40,492 nt of DNA, taken from NCBI GenBank assembly GCA_023807065.1, contig JAJJLU010000463.1:1-40492 (forward strand), in the 5' to 3' direction. This DNA comes from Isotricha intestinalis (taxonomy: Eukaryota > Ciliophora > Litostomatea > Vestibuliferida > Isotrichidae). Shown here in pieces: positions 30,739-40,450 of the stretch (within the stretch, counting starts at the first letter, position 1; every line of letters starts with the position of its first letter). The notes below the pieces were generated by a model that searched no databases, was not told the DNA's origin, and saw only the letters and a program-made list of their open reading frames with translations. The position numbers were made by a program, and so were the translations under genes.

Positions 30739-31720
30739 TTTGGTTAGTTTTTATATTTTCATATTCAAAAATTTGGTTTTTAAATTTCCTTTTATATCAT
30801 TTATTAAATGAGTAACTGTATAATTGATTTTATTATATAAATAATATTTTTACATTAAAATTATAAATTGATGTTCAAATAAAATGGAATCTTATTTTTG
30901 TTTTATTTTTTTATTTTATTTTATTATATTTTAATTATTAGATTGAGTGATAAATGTCAAAGTCAATATTTGTTGTAAAAAAAATACTTAGTTTCATAAT
31001 TTATTTAGTTTTTTCAGAAGACTAAATATTAAAAAATCTTTTTTCTAATTGAGCCATAATTTTTTAAAATTATTTCTTTAAAATTATATAAATAGTTTTT
31101 AAATTATTTTTAAAAGTTTGAAATAAATTTGAAAAAGATTTCTCTTCTATTTACTTACATAATTTAATAAATTTATAGGAGATTCATTTTTATATTTTAT
31201 ATGAATAAATTCTTGAATTTAATTTAAGTATCTTCTTTACAAATTATTTCTTGAATAAAAATACTAATCATTTATAATATTATAAGGAACATATGAATAT
31301 ATTAATTAATTCGGATAAACTTATATTTTATTTAGTGAATCTTAAAATTTTTTACATTTATAATTTTGTAAAAATAAATTTCTTTATCTTGAACTAAGAA
31401 AAGCAACTTTTATTTAATTATTAAGTTAAAAAGTTTAAATATATTCCAAATTTACATTTATAAAAATGTTTTATCCTTTTTTATATTATTCAATTAATTT
31501 TGTTGATATATATCTTTTTATAATTTATTTCATAAATATATAATATCAAAAATAATTATATATCTAATAAAAAAAAATAGGTATTAAAAGTTTGCAAACT
31601 ATATTTTCTTATTTTAATTAAATCATAATAATATCAAAGAAATTTAATTATTCAAATAATTATAAAATAAATAAAAATTATTATATGTTTCAATAATGTT
31701 TTAAATTTTTATTAATTATT
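30739..31720. other. convergent intergenic region, no gene seen
   Basis: 982 bp between the 3' ends of two converging genes, unusually long for this window. On the minus strand one frame (about 31030-31480) is interrupted only by TAA, not TAG or TGA; see the rejected list. No gene or RNA can be supported. Confidence 0.5.
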
Positions 31721-34084
31721 TCATTGTTCTATCAAAGGAGAAACATTTTCATAAAGATAATTATTAAAATTATTAGCAGCTTCAGCATTAATAGATTTTA
31801 ATTCATAATCAATTTGATGAGTATTTTGATTTAAAACTAACTTAGCAATAAAAATGACATTATTAGTTTTTTCACATGAAAATAAGAAAAGAGTAGAAAT
31901 ACCATTTTGAGTTCCATAAGCTTTAGTAAATATTCTTTGCCCTTCAAGATATTGCACATATTCACTAATTTCAACATCATCACTTATCATTTTATAATTT
32001 GGATGATTATAAGTTTCATATTGTCCCCATAAATTTTGATATTGTTGTTCATCAATAGAATAATTTTCATATAATGAATCAGTATTAATTGGTGCTAATG
32101 TAATATTATTATTATTTGTCACATTATTATTATTATCATTTCCACCTAATAAATCAGTATCTATTAAATTAACAGTTTGTTGTTGTTGTTGTTGTGGTTG
32201 ATTATTTGTATTATCATTTATTGGTTGTTTGGGTAATGGTTTATCTGCCATTTGATCATCATCATCATTTTTATCATCTTCTTCTTCATCATTTCCAGTA
32301 TATTTAGTGAATTTTTCTTCAGGTTTTCTATAAACAATACTAAGAGTATTAAATTGAGAGTATATTTGATCAATATATTCTTCATCAAAATCAGAATAAA
32401 AGTAATCTACTATTGTAGGTTGACCACATACAATATATTCAGCTAAATTAATATCTTTTTTCATTAAATTTAAATAATAATATACTCTATCTCTTAAATC
32501 AACATCAGTATAATGTTTTAAACAATATTCAAAAGTTTTTCCTAAAATAACTTGCATTTCTCCTGGATTTTTAAAGAATAATTTACAACTAGCTTGTAAA
32601 ATAGCATAAGCAAATTGTGTAGATTGAATATCTAATTTAATTAAATATTCAATTAAATAAGGAGCATCATCAATTTTTTCTCCAAATTCTCCAATTAACC
32701 AAGTTAAAGCAGAAAGTCCTTTTGGATCATTATTAATATTCTGAATGCAAATATCGAAAAATTTTAAAAATTCATCAATTAAAGCAGGATATTTTCTTGA
32801 TAAATCTCTTAAAACACAAAGTGATTCACTTACAATAAAATCAACTCCTCTATTAATTAAGCCTTTTAATATATTTACTATTGTTTGAAGAGAAGAATCA
32901 ACTCTTAAACCTAGTTCACCTATTTTTTCAATAGTATATTTTGAAAATGAAGATGAAACATCATTAACATATTCTTCCATTTCATTTAATATATCTAAAT
33001 AATTACTATCATTTGCTATTTGAATTAAAATTTCTAATTTTAATTTTTTGACATATAAAGGTTCTTCAAATTTAACAAAAAATCTCTTATAAATTTCACT
33101 AAATGCAACTCTTCCTCCTTTTAATATTAAAAAATAGATATGAGATAAAATAGAATATGCTAATTCAGGGTTTCCTGAAATTTCACTTCCTGAAAGTAGA
33201 GTAATTAAAGGATCTCTTAATCTTTTTATAACTTGAGGATAAAGAACATCATTATCTTTAGTAAAATTAATAAAAACTTTAGTAACTCCTAAAACAATTG
33301 CACTACTTGAGCTTTTTAAATAATCTTCTAATATATTCATAATATCAAACATTTGTTTTTGTTCTTTAGGGACAAATTTAGCAACTAAATCTAAAACAAT
33401 ACATTGACCCCATTCATTTAATTCATTAAATATATTTAATAAATGAGTAATCATTTTACCAGAAAGAACAATTCCTCCTTCTTTTTTTAAAATTTCACTT
33501 AAAGTAAATAAAACATCCATAACAACTAAAGGATCTTTATCTCTAATCATTTCATATAACATATCAATATCTTTATCAGTAATTAATTTAGGATTTAATT
33601 TGTATACTTTTAATAAAGCAATAACTGCAGTTTTTCTAACATAAGGATGAGAATCTTTTAAAGAATCATATAATGAGTTAGCAAAATATTCATAAGCACC
33701 TTTAAATTTTAATGAACATAAACTTCTTAAAGCTAAACCTCTAATTTTTGGATTTGGATTTTTCATATCTTTTAAAAAAGTATTTATTGCTAAAATTGCT
33801 CCTTGTTCAACTTGATCAGCATAATTTACTATATATAAAAAAACCATTTTTTTTAAAACTATATCATCTGTTATTGAAGCTTTTACCATCTCATAAAATA
33901 ATTTACTTACATCTACTCCTAATGTCATATATGCTATTACACGTTTTATTACATCTTTCTTTTTTACTGGGTCACGATCTGTGTTTGGATTTGTTAATAA
34001 ATTTAATAATTCTACTACTTCACCCTTTTTGTGGTCTACAAAAAATTTAGGGGCGTTTGTTACTGGAGGATGGGAAGTTGACAT
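31721..34084 (-). CDS. AP4B1: AP-4 complex beta adaptin
   Basis: The beta subunit of adaptor complex AP-4, which sorts cargo at the trans-Golgi without clathrin. The 787-aa protein matches AP-4 beta better than AP-1/2 beta: MVKASITDDIVLKKMVFLYI, PNPKIRGLALRSLCSL, RDKDPLVVMDVLFTLSEILKKEGG, EWGQCIVLDL and YLKSSSSAIVLGVTKVF, ALTWLIGEFGE, and the trunk end FNTLSIVYRKP. The helical-repeat trunk covers about 1-585. The hinge, about 590-670, is acidic with a Gln run and Asn runs and has no clathrin box that I can see. The last about 115 residues form the platform-type appendage (NYKMISDDVEISEYVQ through LKSINAEAANNF). It is the only gene here that stops at TGA. The first ATG is used. Other AP-4 subunits are not in the window. 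Confidence 0.88.
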   Translation of the reverse strand: MSTSHPPVTNAPKFFVDHKKGEVVELLNLLTNPNTDRDPVKKKDVIKRVIAYMTLGVDVSKLFYEMVKASITDDIVLKKMVFLYIVNYADQVEQGAILAINTFLKDMKNPNPKIRGLALRSLCSLKFKGAYEYFANSLYDSLKDSHPYVRKTAVIALLKVYKLNPKLITDKDIDMLYEMIRDKDPLVVMDVLFTLSEILKKEGGIVLSGKMITHLLNIFNELNEWGQCIVLDLVAKFVPKEQKQMFDIMNILEDYLKSSSSAIVLGVTKVFINFTKDNDVLYPQVIKRLRDPLITLLSGSEISGNPELAYSILSHIYFLILKGGRVAFSEIYKRFFVKFEEPLYVKKLKLEILIQIANDSNYLDILNEMEEYVNDVSSSFSKYTIEKIGELGLRVDSSLQTIVNILKGLINRGVDFIVSESLCVLRDLSRKYPALIDEFLKFFDICIQNINNDPKGLSALTWLIGEFGEKIDDAPYLIEYLIKLDIQSTQFAYAILQASCKLFFKNPGEMQVILGKTFEYCLKHYTDVDLRDRVYYYLNLMKKDINLAEYIVCGQPTIVDYFYSDFDEEYIDQIYSQFNTLSIVYRKPEEKFTKYTGNDEEEDDKNDDDDQMADKPLPKQPINDNTNNQPQQQQQQTVNLIDTDLLGGNDNNNNVTNNNNITLAPINTDSLYENYSIDEQQYQNLWGQYETYNHPNYKMISDDVEISEYVQYLEGQRIFTKAYGTQNGISTLFLFSCEKTNNVIFIAKLVLNQNTHQIDYELKSINAEAANNFNNYLYENVSPLIEQ

Positions 34085-34323
34085 TTTTTGATAATATATT
34101 TTTTTTGGGATTTGAATTTTTTTATTTTTTTTTAATTAATTTTTTTTTTATTTTTATTACTTTTTTATTATTCTTTTAATTTATATTACAAATATATATT
34201 TTAATTTGTTTATTTTTTCTATTTTATTGAAATATATATTTTATATATTAATCATAAACAAAATTAAATTATTATCATTTAAATATATAAATCATATTTG
34301 TTATTACTAATTTTTAATATATT

Positions 34324-35490
34324 TTAAGCAATTTTTACCAAAGGGGAAAAATAAGAAGTTTTACTTTTCATATGATGAATAACAGAAGATACTGAACTTG
34401 AATTTGAATTTGAGTTAGAAAAAAGTCCTAATTTTTTTCTGAATTTATGATAATATTTACTAGTAATTCCCTTCTTTTTATCTCTATTTCTATATTCAAC
34501 AATAGGATTCATTAAACTTATTTGTCTTGAATGATACCCTTTTGAAGAAAAACTTAATAACTTTAAATGTTTATTTGAATTATTAGATATTTTAGATATA
34601 TTTGATAATGTTTTAAAATGACTATTTTCAATTTTTGAATTATGTAAAAAATATCTTAAATCATTTGAATTAAAAAAAAATTCACTGTTGGATTTTTTGC
34701 CTTTTTTCCTTTTACATAATCTTATATTTGGACAAGAAAAGAAATCTGATAAATCAATAGATTGATTTTTATTTTGACATTGATTAATAATTTTAATAGG
34801 TTTAATAATTTCATTTTCATTTTCTTCTTTTATTGCATCTTTAACAGCATAATTTTCAGAAATAATCTCTTTATTATTTAAATTTTTATCTTTATTAAAT
34901 AATTCAGGACATAAAGCAAATATATAAGAAGGAGTATTTTTTTCTTTTTGAGCAGCTGCTCTTGCAATTAAATTATTATTAAAAGGAATAAAAGATTTTG
35001 AATTTGAACATAAAAAATTTTTGGCATATTCATTTGAAGAAGTATCAATTTCTGTTTCTTCATTATTATTATTTTCACAATCAATTTCACAATCTAAATC
35101 AGATATATTAACTTCAACATCATCATTTTCAATTTCTTCATTATTAATAATTTTATTGTTTATTCCGTTATTTACATTATCATAATTTATATCAAAGTCT
35201 AATCCACTAATTTTATCATCATTATTTTTTTCAGATTCTTCTTCTTTTATTTCATTATCATTTAATTTATCAAAAGATAATAAATTATAATTATGATTGT
35301 CTGAAGTTGAATAAAAATGTTTATCTAATATATTACCTGATAAATTTTTTATACTTAAAAATATTTGTTTGGTTATGTTATTTTCAGATTCAAATAAATT
35401 TTTATTTAATTTTAAAGAATCTGTTTCAAAAAGAGAATCTTTTCTTCTTTGCATTTGTTCTAATCTTTTTAGTGTTCTATTAGAATTCAT
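34324..35490 (-). CDS. orphan acidic/Ser-Asn-rich protein
   Basis: A 388-aa protein without a family I can name. The start region RTLKRLEQMQRRKDSLFETDSLKL is basic and helical. Residues about 75-155 are strongly acidic and Asn-rich. A more conserved-looking island, NNLIARAAAQKEKNTPSYIFALCPELF, spans about 170-196. Later there is a basic cluster with two cysteines (FSCPNIRLCKRKKGKK) and a Ser/Asn-rich tail. There are no membrane segments. It may be a regulatory or nuclear protein but that is a guess. Divergent from histone H4 with 299 bp between starts, and 239 bp upstream of AP-4 beta on the same strand. Coding status rests on frame length. Confidence 0.7.
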   Translation of the reverse strand: MNSNRTLKRLEQMQRRKDSLFETDSLKLNKNLFESENNITKQIFLSIKNLSGNILDKHFYSTSDNHNYNLLSFDKLNDNEIKEEESEKNNDDKISGLDFDINYDNVNNGINNKIINNEEIENDDVEVNISDLDCEIDCENNNNEETEIDTSSNEYAKNFLCSNSKSFIPFNNNLIARAAAQKEKNTPSYIFALCPELFNKDKNLNNKEIISENYAVKDAIKEENENEIIKPIKIINQCQNKNQSIDLSDFFSCPNIRLCKRKKGKKSNSEFFFNSNDLRYFLHNSKIENSHFKTLSNISKISNNSNKHLKLLSFSSKGYHSRQISLMNPIVEYRNRDKKKGITSKYYHKFRKKLGLFSNSNSNSSSVSSVIHHMKSKTSYFSPLVKIA

Positions 35491-35789
35491 TTATTTATAT
35501 TTATTTCTTATAGTTTTGTTGTTTTTTAATTTAAATTATTATTTTAATATTAAAACAAAATATCTTTTCAGAGGAATTTCAATCAATAATAAAATATTTT
35601 CAGAAAAAAATAAAAAAAAATAAATTAATAAATGAATAATAAAATTCCATAATATTTCTTCTACTCAAAACTCTAAATTAAAAACAGTCAAAAACAAAAA
35701 AAAAATATAAAAAAGGCAAAAAAATAAAAAAAGAATAAGAACAAGTATATAAATTTCAGAAAAAAAAATAATAATAAAAAAAAGAAAGA

Positions 35790-36113
35790 ATGAATAAAAA
35801 AGGTTCAGGAAAAGGAGGAAAATCATATGGAAAAATAGGAAATGGAGCAAAGAGAATTCATAAAATGACTAAAGAAGTAATATTAGGAATAACAAAACCA
35901 GCAATAAGAAGATTAGCAAGAAGAGGAGGAGTCAAAAGAATTTCAGCTTTAATATATGAAGAAACTAGAAATGTTCTTAAAATGTTTGTAGAAAATGTTG
36001 TTAGAGATTCTGTCACTTATACTGAACATGCTAGAAGAAAAACTGTTACTGCTATGGATGTTGTTTATGCTTTGAAAAGACAAGGAAGATCAATTTATGG
36101 TTTTGGAGGCTAA
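35790..36113 (+). CDS. H4: histone H4
   Basis: A 107-aa core histone that pairs with H3 in the nucleosome. The globular part is nearly canonical: [58 protein letters not shown] and the YGFGG end. The tail differs: it has four extra residues, lacks the Arg corresponding to H4 Arg3, and reads [15 protein letters not shown] where most eukaryotes have GAKRHRKVLRDNIQG, so His18 and Arg19 are replaced by Ile and His while Lys16 and Lys20 remain. Acetylatable lysines are otherwise kept (SGKGGK, YGK). No H3, H2A or H2B gene is adjacent, and no canonical histone 3' stem-loop is visible downstream. The start is the only ATG giving a full tail. Confidence 0.97.
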   Translation: MNKKGSGKGGKSYGKIGNGAKRIHKMTKEVILGITKPAIRRLARRGGVKRISALIYEETRNVLKMFVENVVRDSVTYTEHARRKTVTAMDVVYALKRQGRSIYGFGG

Positions 36114-36572
36114 GATTTTTTATTTTTTGGAGAGATAATTTTTAAAGGACTTTAATTAATATTATTATTTTAATTTTTATATCTTTTTATTGGTTTTATT
36201 GATTTGAAATTGAAGATAAATGCTTTTTGGTTTTTTTTTTTTCATTTTTTTAAATTTAAAATTATTTATTTTTAAAAATGGGTTTAAATTATGGTTATTT
36301 AATAGAGAAAAAAAATTGTTTCAAATACTTTAAATAAATTAATTTTTTACTTTCAAAATAAGATCTGATATAATATATTAAAGAAAAAAAATATATAAAG
36401 ATTATAATTATTAAGAATAAAATGAATTAATAGAAATAAGATATTGAATGAAGAATATGAATCAAAGTTATTAACTTAGAAATTTTAAAATAATCAAAAT
36501 AATACGTATAAAAGAAATAATATTTACAAATTAATGAAAAAAAAAATAATATATTTTAAATAATTAAACTAA
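36114..36572. other. intergenic, no gene seen
   Basis: 459 bp between H4 and PDK1, both on the plus strand. It should contain the H4 3' end and PDK1 promoter. Frames are closed and I see no RNA gene. Confidence 0.5.
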
Positions 36573-38366
36573 ATGAATACAACTTCAATTTTTAATTTAC
36601 TTCAAGAAACCAAACCTACAAATAATAATTTAGATTATTATGAAAATATAAATGAAATGAGGAATACTTCATTATATGATGACGATTTAATTAGAAGTAG
36701 TTCCATAGATTATTTTGGTCAAATCAATGATAGTAACATTTTACAAAATTATTTATCAAATAATAAAACCTTAAATTTATCATCAAAAAATAATTTCACT
36801 GCAAAAGACTTTGAAATTTTATCTTCTTTAGGAAGTGGAGCTTATGCAGAAGTTTATAAAGCTAAACATAAAATTTCAGGTGTGATTTATGCAATTAAGA
36901 TAATTGACAAAAAAAAAATAGATAGAGAAAACCGAACATATCAAATTTTTGTTGAAAATGAAATGTTAAATTTATGTGATAATATAAATATAATTTCAAT
37001 TTATGGTTATTATGAAGATATAGATAAATTTTATCTAGTTGAAGAATATTGTAAAAAAGGGGATTTATCTAAATTTTTAGAAAATAATATTCACAATTTA
37101 CAACTTGAAGAAATTAAATTTATAACTGCCCAAATTGTTTTAAGTTTAGAATATTTAGGTTCACTAAAAATTATTCATAGAGATGTTAAGCCTGAAAATA
37201 TTATGATAGATTCAAATTTTAATTTAAAATTAATTGATTTTGGAACATCAACTTTTAAAGGTAAAATATTAAATGAAAAAACATATCATTTTATTGATGA
37301 AAATAGATTTATTAAAGATCCTACTTTTACTGAATCTTATAATTATTTATTGGATAATAATAAAATAAATAAAGATGATAATTTAAAAAAAGAAAATATA
37401 AATGAAGAGAAAAAAGTATTGATAAATCAAAATAAAAAATCATTCTTTATAGATAATAAGTTAAAATTTGAATCACATATTGATCAAAAAAATGTAGAAA
37501 TTTTAAAAAAACAGAAATTTGTTGGAACAGTTGAATATATGCCTCCAGAGATCATTAATTATAATAATAATGAGCCAAATAATAATAAAGTAGGAGAATA
37601 TTCAGATATTTGGTCAATGGGTATTACTTTATTTCAATTATTTACTGGACAAACTCCTTTTAATGATAAAACAGATTATTTAATTTTTCAAAATATTTCT
37701 CAAGGAAAATTTGACCAATCACTTTTAAAAGATATTGATAATGATGCAAGAGATTTAATATTAAATATTTTATGTGTTGAGCCTGAGAAAAGATTAGGAT
37801 ATGATGAAAGAAAAGGTTATGATTATAATATATTAAAAAATCATCCTTTTTTTCTGGTTGATAAAACAAATGATATAAATGAAATACGAAAATCACTTTT
37901 GTTCAAAACAAAATATTTACAAAGTTCAAATAAACAATCAGAAAAAACAATATTTGAAATAGCAAGATTTAAATTTTCAGAAAATTCTAAAGAACATGAT
38001 TTAATGAGTGAAAAATCAAAAAAAACAGAAGATGCATATATTTTATCAAATTCAATATATAATAATATTTGTGGGAATATATTAAAAAAAGGAATATTAA
38101 AGAAAAGAAGTCCTTATTATTATTATGATTTAAGAAAAGTTATTTTATTTGATACTCCAAGAATAGATTATTATGAACCTAATGGGAAAGAAAAAAGAGG
38201 TTCAATCCAGTTAAGTAAAAAATGTATTGCAGAACTTGTAAAAAGTAATCAATTTCTGTTAAAAACTCCAAATAGAATTTATAGCTTTATGTGTAAAGAA
38301 AAATATGATATTTCACCTTGGGTTACTGTTATAAATAATGCAATTGAAAAATTTGCAGATGAATAA
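36573..38366 (+). CDS. PDPK1: PDK1-type kinase with C-terminal PH domain
   Basis: A 597-aa phosphoinositide-dependent kinase 1, the enzyme that phosphorylates the activation loop of other AGC kinases. Kinase domain about 78-425: GSGAYAEVY (87-95), K109 in YAIKII, HRDVKPEN with D204, DFG with D222, then FVGTVEYMPPE at 316-326 and YSDIWSMGITLFQLFTGQTPF. About 75 extra residues, disordered and Asn/Lys-rich, are inserted between DFG and FVGT, and the residue before FVGT is K315, where animal PDK1 has the autophosphorylated Ser241. The C-terminal about 95 residues match the PDK1 PH domain (GNILKKGILKKR, FDTPRIDYYEPNGKEKRG, LLKTPNRIYSFM, W near the end). The pairing of this kinase type with this PH domain makes the call firm. 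The neighbouring PKG-like kinase is an AGC kinase and could be a substrate. Confidence 0.92.
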   Translation: MNTTSIFNLLQETKPTNNNLDYYENINEMRNTSLYDDDLIRSSSIDYFGQINDSNILQNYLSNNKTLNLSSKNNFTAKDFEILSSLGSGAYAEVYKAKHKISGVIYAIKIIDKKKIDRENRTYQIFVENEMLNLCDNINIISIYGYYEDIDKFYLVEEYCKKGDLSKFLENNIHNLQLEEIKFITAQIVLSLEYLGSLKIIHRDVKPENIMIDSNFNLKLIDFGTSTFKGKILNEKTYHFIDENRFIKDPTFTESYNYLLDNNKINKDDNLKKENINEEKKVLINQNKKSFFIDNKLKFESHIDQKNVEILKKQKFVGTVEYMPPEIINYNNNEPNNNKVGEYSDIWSMGITLFQLFTGQTPFNDKTDYLIFQNISQGKFDQSLLKDIDNDARDLILNILCVEPEKRLGYDERKGYDYNILKNHPFFLVDKTNDINEIRKSLLFKTKYLQSSNKQSEKTIFEIARFKFSENSKEHDLMSEKSKKTEDAYILSNSIYNNICGNILKKGILKKRSPYYYYDLRKVILFDTPRIDYYEPNGKEKRGSIQLSKKCIAELVKSNQFLLKTPNRIYSFMCKEKYDISPWVTVINNAIEKFADE

Positions 38367-38454
38367 TTATAATTTATTTATTAATATTTTTCAATTTCAG
38401 TGTTTGGAATATTAAATAAATTTAATGTAAAATTTATTGTATTTGAAAAATGTT

Positions 38455-38937
38455 TTAATCTTTTTTTTCTTTTTCAATTTGAGATTTAATTATATAATTG
38501 TCTTTAAAATATTTTATAAAAAACCTAATATCATCTAAATAATCATTTTTATAAGAATAAAATTTATAATAAAGAGTCCAACATATAATATATCCAAATA
38601 TAAAAAGAGAAAATCCACTAATTATACAATATTTTCTCCAATCTTCATCAATTATAAATATTGCAAACCAAAAAATTAAAATTGCAAAATTAAAAATATA
38701 TAAATTTTTAATATGAGGTTTATATTCAATAAATTTATAGTAATAACCTCTTCCTTCAAATTTTTCATTTCTTCTTAAATAATATTTTAAAATTTCTTTA
38801 TAAGAAAATAAAAGGAAATATGTTAGAGTCCAAACTAATCCACCAAGAAAACATAATAAAAAATAATGACTTCCATTTCTTAAAGCCAAATAAATTTTTT
38901 GTGCATAATTTTCTTCGATATAAATTCTTCTTCCCAT
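38455..38937 (-). CDS. small three-pass membrane protein
   Basis: A 160-aa protein with hydrophobic segments at about 25-47, 79-96 and 102-124, a basic N-terminus (MGRRIYIEEN) and a Lys-rich C-terminus. No cleavable signal peptide is obvious. Between the first two segments is a soluble loop with YLRRNEKFEGRGYYYKFIEYKPH. I do not recognise the family; short multi-pass ER or endomembrane proteins look like this. Its 3' end converges on PDK1 with 88 bp between stops. Coding is supported by the clean frame and ordered composition. Confidence 0.65.
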   Translation of the reverse strand: MGRRIYIEENYAQKIYLALRNGSHYFLLCFLGGLVWTLTYFLLFSYKEILKYYLRRNEKFEGRGYYYKFIEYKPHIKNLYIFNFAILIFWFAIFIIDEDWRKYCIISGFSLFIFGYIICWTLYYKFYSYKNDYLDDIRFFIKYFKDNYIIKSQIEKEKKD

Positions 38938-39100
38938 AAATTAAGAAAAAAATAATTTTAAATATAAATTAAAAACCTATTTCCCAAAAAAAATAAAAAG
39001 TATTTAAAAATAAATTAAAATCCCATTTTAACTTAATAAAAATTCTTTTATAAAAAAACCAGTGATAAATAAAACATCTTCAATATACAATAATAAAAAA

Positions 39101-40270
39101 TTACTCATTATTATTTTTAGGATGAAAATATAAACTTTCTTCATAAATCATTTTTTGTAAATTTGCTTTAGTTAATTTAACCTCATCAAAACTCCAATCA
39201 AATTTTTCTTTACTTACAATTTCAGCTTCATTAGTTCTTAATTCTTTAAAATAAGGATGACTTAAACAATCTTTAACACTAATTCTTTTTTTAGGATGAA
39301 AAGTAAGCATTTTTTCTAATAAATCTAAAGCAACAGGATTAGCATTAGGGAATAAATTAATAAAAGGAATTTTTTTATTTTTTTCTAATTTTAAAATAAA
39401 TTCTTTAGCTTCAGGTTTAGAAATAAAATCTAAATCATCAATTTTAGGAGAGCCTAAAATACTAGTAATTTTCTTAATTTGATCTAAATAATGATCACCT
39501 TGAAAAATAGCTTTTCTTCCTAATAATTCTGCAAATATACAACCAATACTCCAAACATCAACTGCTTTTGTATATTCACTCGGACATAATATTACTTCAG
39601 GTGCTCTATACCATCTTGTTATTACATATTCAGTTAATTCTTCTTGTTTATCACTTTCATTATTATTATTATTATTTTTATTATTCTTTTCTTCATTATT
39701 TTCATCATCACTTATTCCTCCTCTTCCAAGACCTAAATCACATATTTTAACATCACAATTTTTATTTACTAATATATTTGAAGGCTTTAAATCTCTATGA
39801 ACTATATCTGCTGAATGCATATAATATGTTCCACATAATATTTGATATATAAAATATTGAATGTGTTCATCTGTTAATTTTTGCTTTGAATATATTACTT
39901 TATGTAAATCTGTTTCCATAAATTCTGTTGCAAAATATATATCTTCAAAACCAGTTTCTTTTTCTGGCTTTTGAATATCTACTAAATTTACTATATTTGG
40001 ATGTTCAAAAAAATGAAGTAATTTTATTTCTCTTACTATTCTTTTTGCATCTATTAAATCTTCAAAAGCATTTGGAATTTTTTTAATTGCTACTTTTTTG
40101 TTATTTGATGTATCAAGACATGCACATACTACTCCATATGCACCTTGACCTAAACGTTTTATAAACATATATTTTTTTGAAACTATAAATGTTGATCCTG
40201 CAAAAGTGAAAGAATGTTTATCTTTTGGAATATTAGGTTGTTCTTTAGATTCTTGTTTTTTTTTATCCAT
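39101..40270 (-). CDS. ERK-type MAP kinase
   Basis: A 389-aa mitogen-activated protein kinase. Motifs: GQGAYGVV (41-48), K63 in VAIKKI, HRDLKPSN with D160, and TEY at 213-215 followed by VITRWYRAPEV, the dual-phosphorylation lip of the ERK class. VDVWSIGCIFAELLGRKAIFQGDHYLDQ is the expected MAPK insert-region lead-in. Two features are unusual: the DFG motif reads DLG (D178), and about 17 extra residues, mostly Asn and acidic, sit between DLG and TEY. A C-terminal tail of normal length follows the last helix. The start ATG comes after a ten-A leader. It is the terminal gene, 180 bp from the telomere repeats, and transcribed away from the end. Confidence 0.94.
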   Translation of the reverse strand: MDKKKQESKEQPNIPKDKHSFTFAGSTFIVSKKYMFIKRLGQGAYGVVCACLDTSNNKKVAIKKIPNAFEDLIDAKRIVREIKLLHFFEHPNIVNLVDIQKPEKETGFEDIYFATEFMETDLHKVIYSKQKLTDEHIQYFIYQILCGTYYMHSADIVHRDLKPSNILVNKNCDVKICDLGLGRGGISDDENNEEKNNKNNNNNNESDKQEELTEYVITRWYRAPEVILCPSEYTKAVDVWSIGCIFAELLGRKAIFQGDHYLDQIKKITSILGSPKIDDLDFISKPEAKEFILKLEKNKKIPFINLFPNANPVALDLLEKMLTFHPKKRISVKDCLSHPYFKELRTNEAEIVSKEKFDWSFDEVKLTKANLQKMIYEESLYFHPKNNNE

Positions 40271-40450
40271 TTTTTTTTTTTATGTTTTTTTTTTATTCTT
40301 TTTTTTTGGAATTATTTTTTTTTTCTTAAATTGGATTAATGAATAATTATTTTTGTATAAATAAAATATATATATTGATTTTTATATTTTTAAATTTATA
40401 GATAATTTATTTATAATTGGTTTTGAAATTATGAAAATAATGAATATATT
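40271..40450. other. very short subtelomere and MAPK promoter
   Basis: Only 180 bp of AT-rich sequence lie between the MAP kinase start codon and the first telomere repeat, with long A runs on the gene's sense strand. The promoter of this gene must fit here. There is no subtelomeric repeat family. Confidence 0.6.

Noticed and set aside
31030..31480. A minus-strand frame broken only by TAA, which would read as a long protein if TAA meant glutamine.
   Set aside because: The real genes stop at TAA and use CAA for Gln. In DNA this AT-rich most chance stops are TAA, so a TAA-only frame of this length is not surprising across many intergenic frames.
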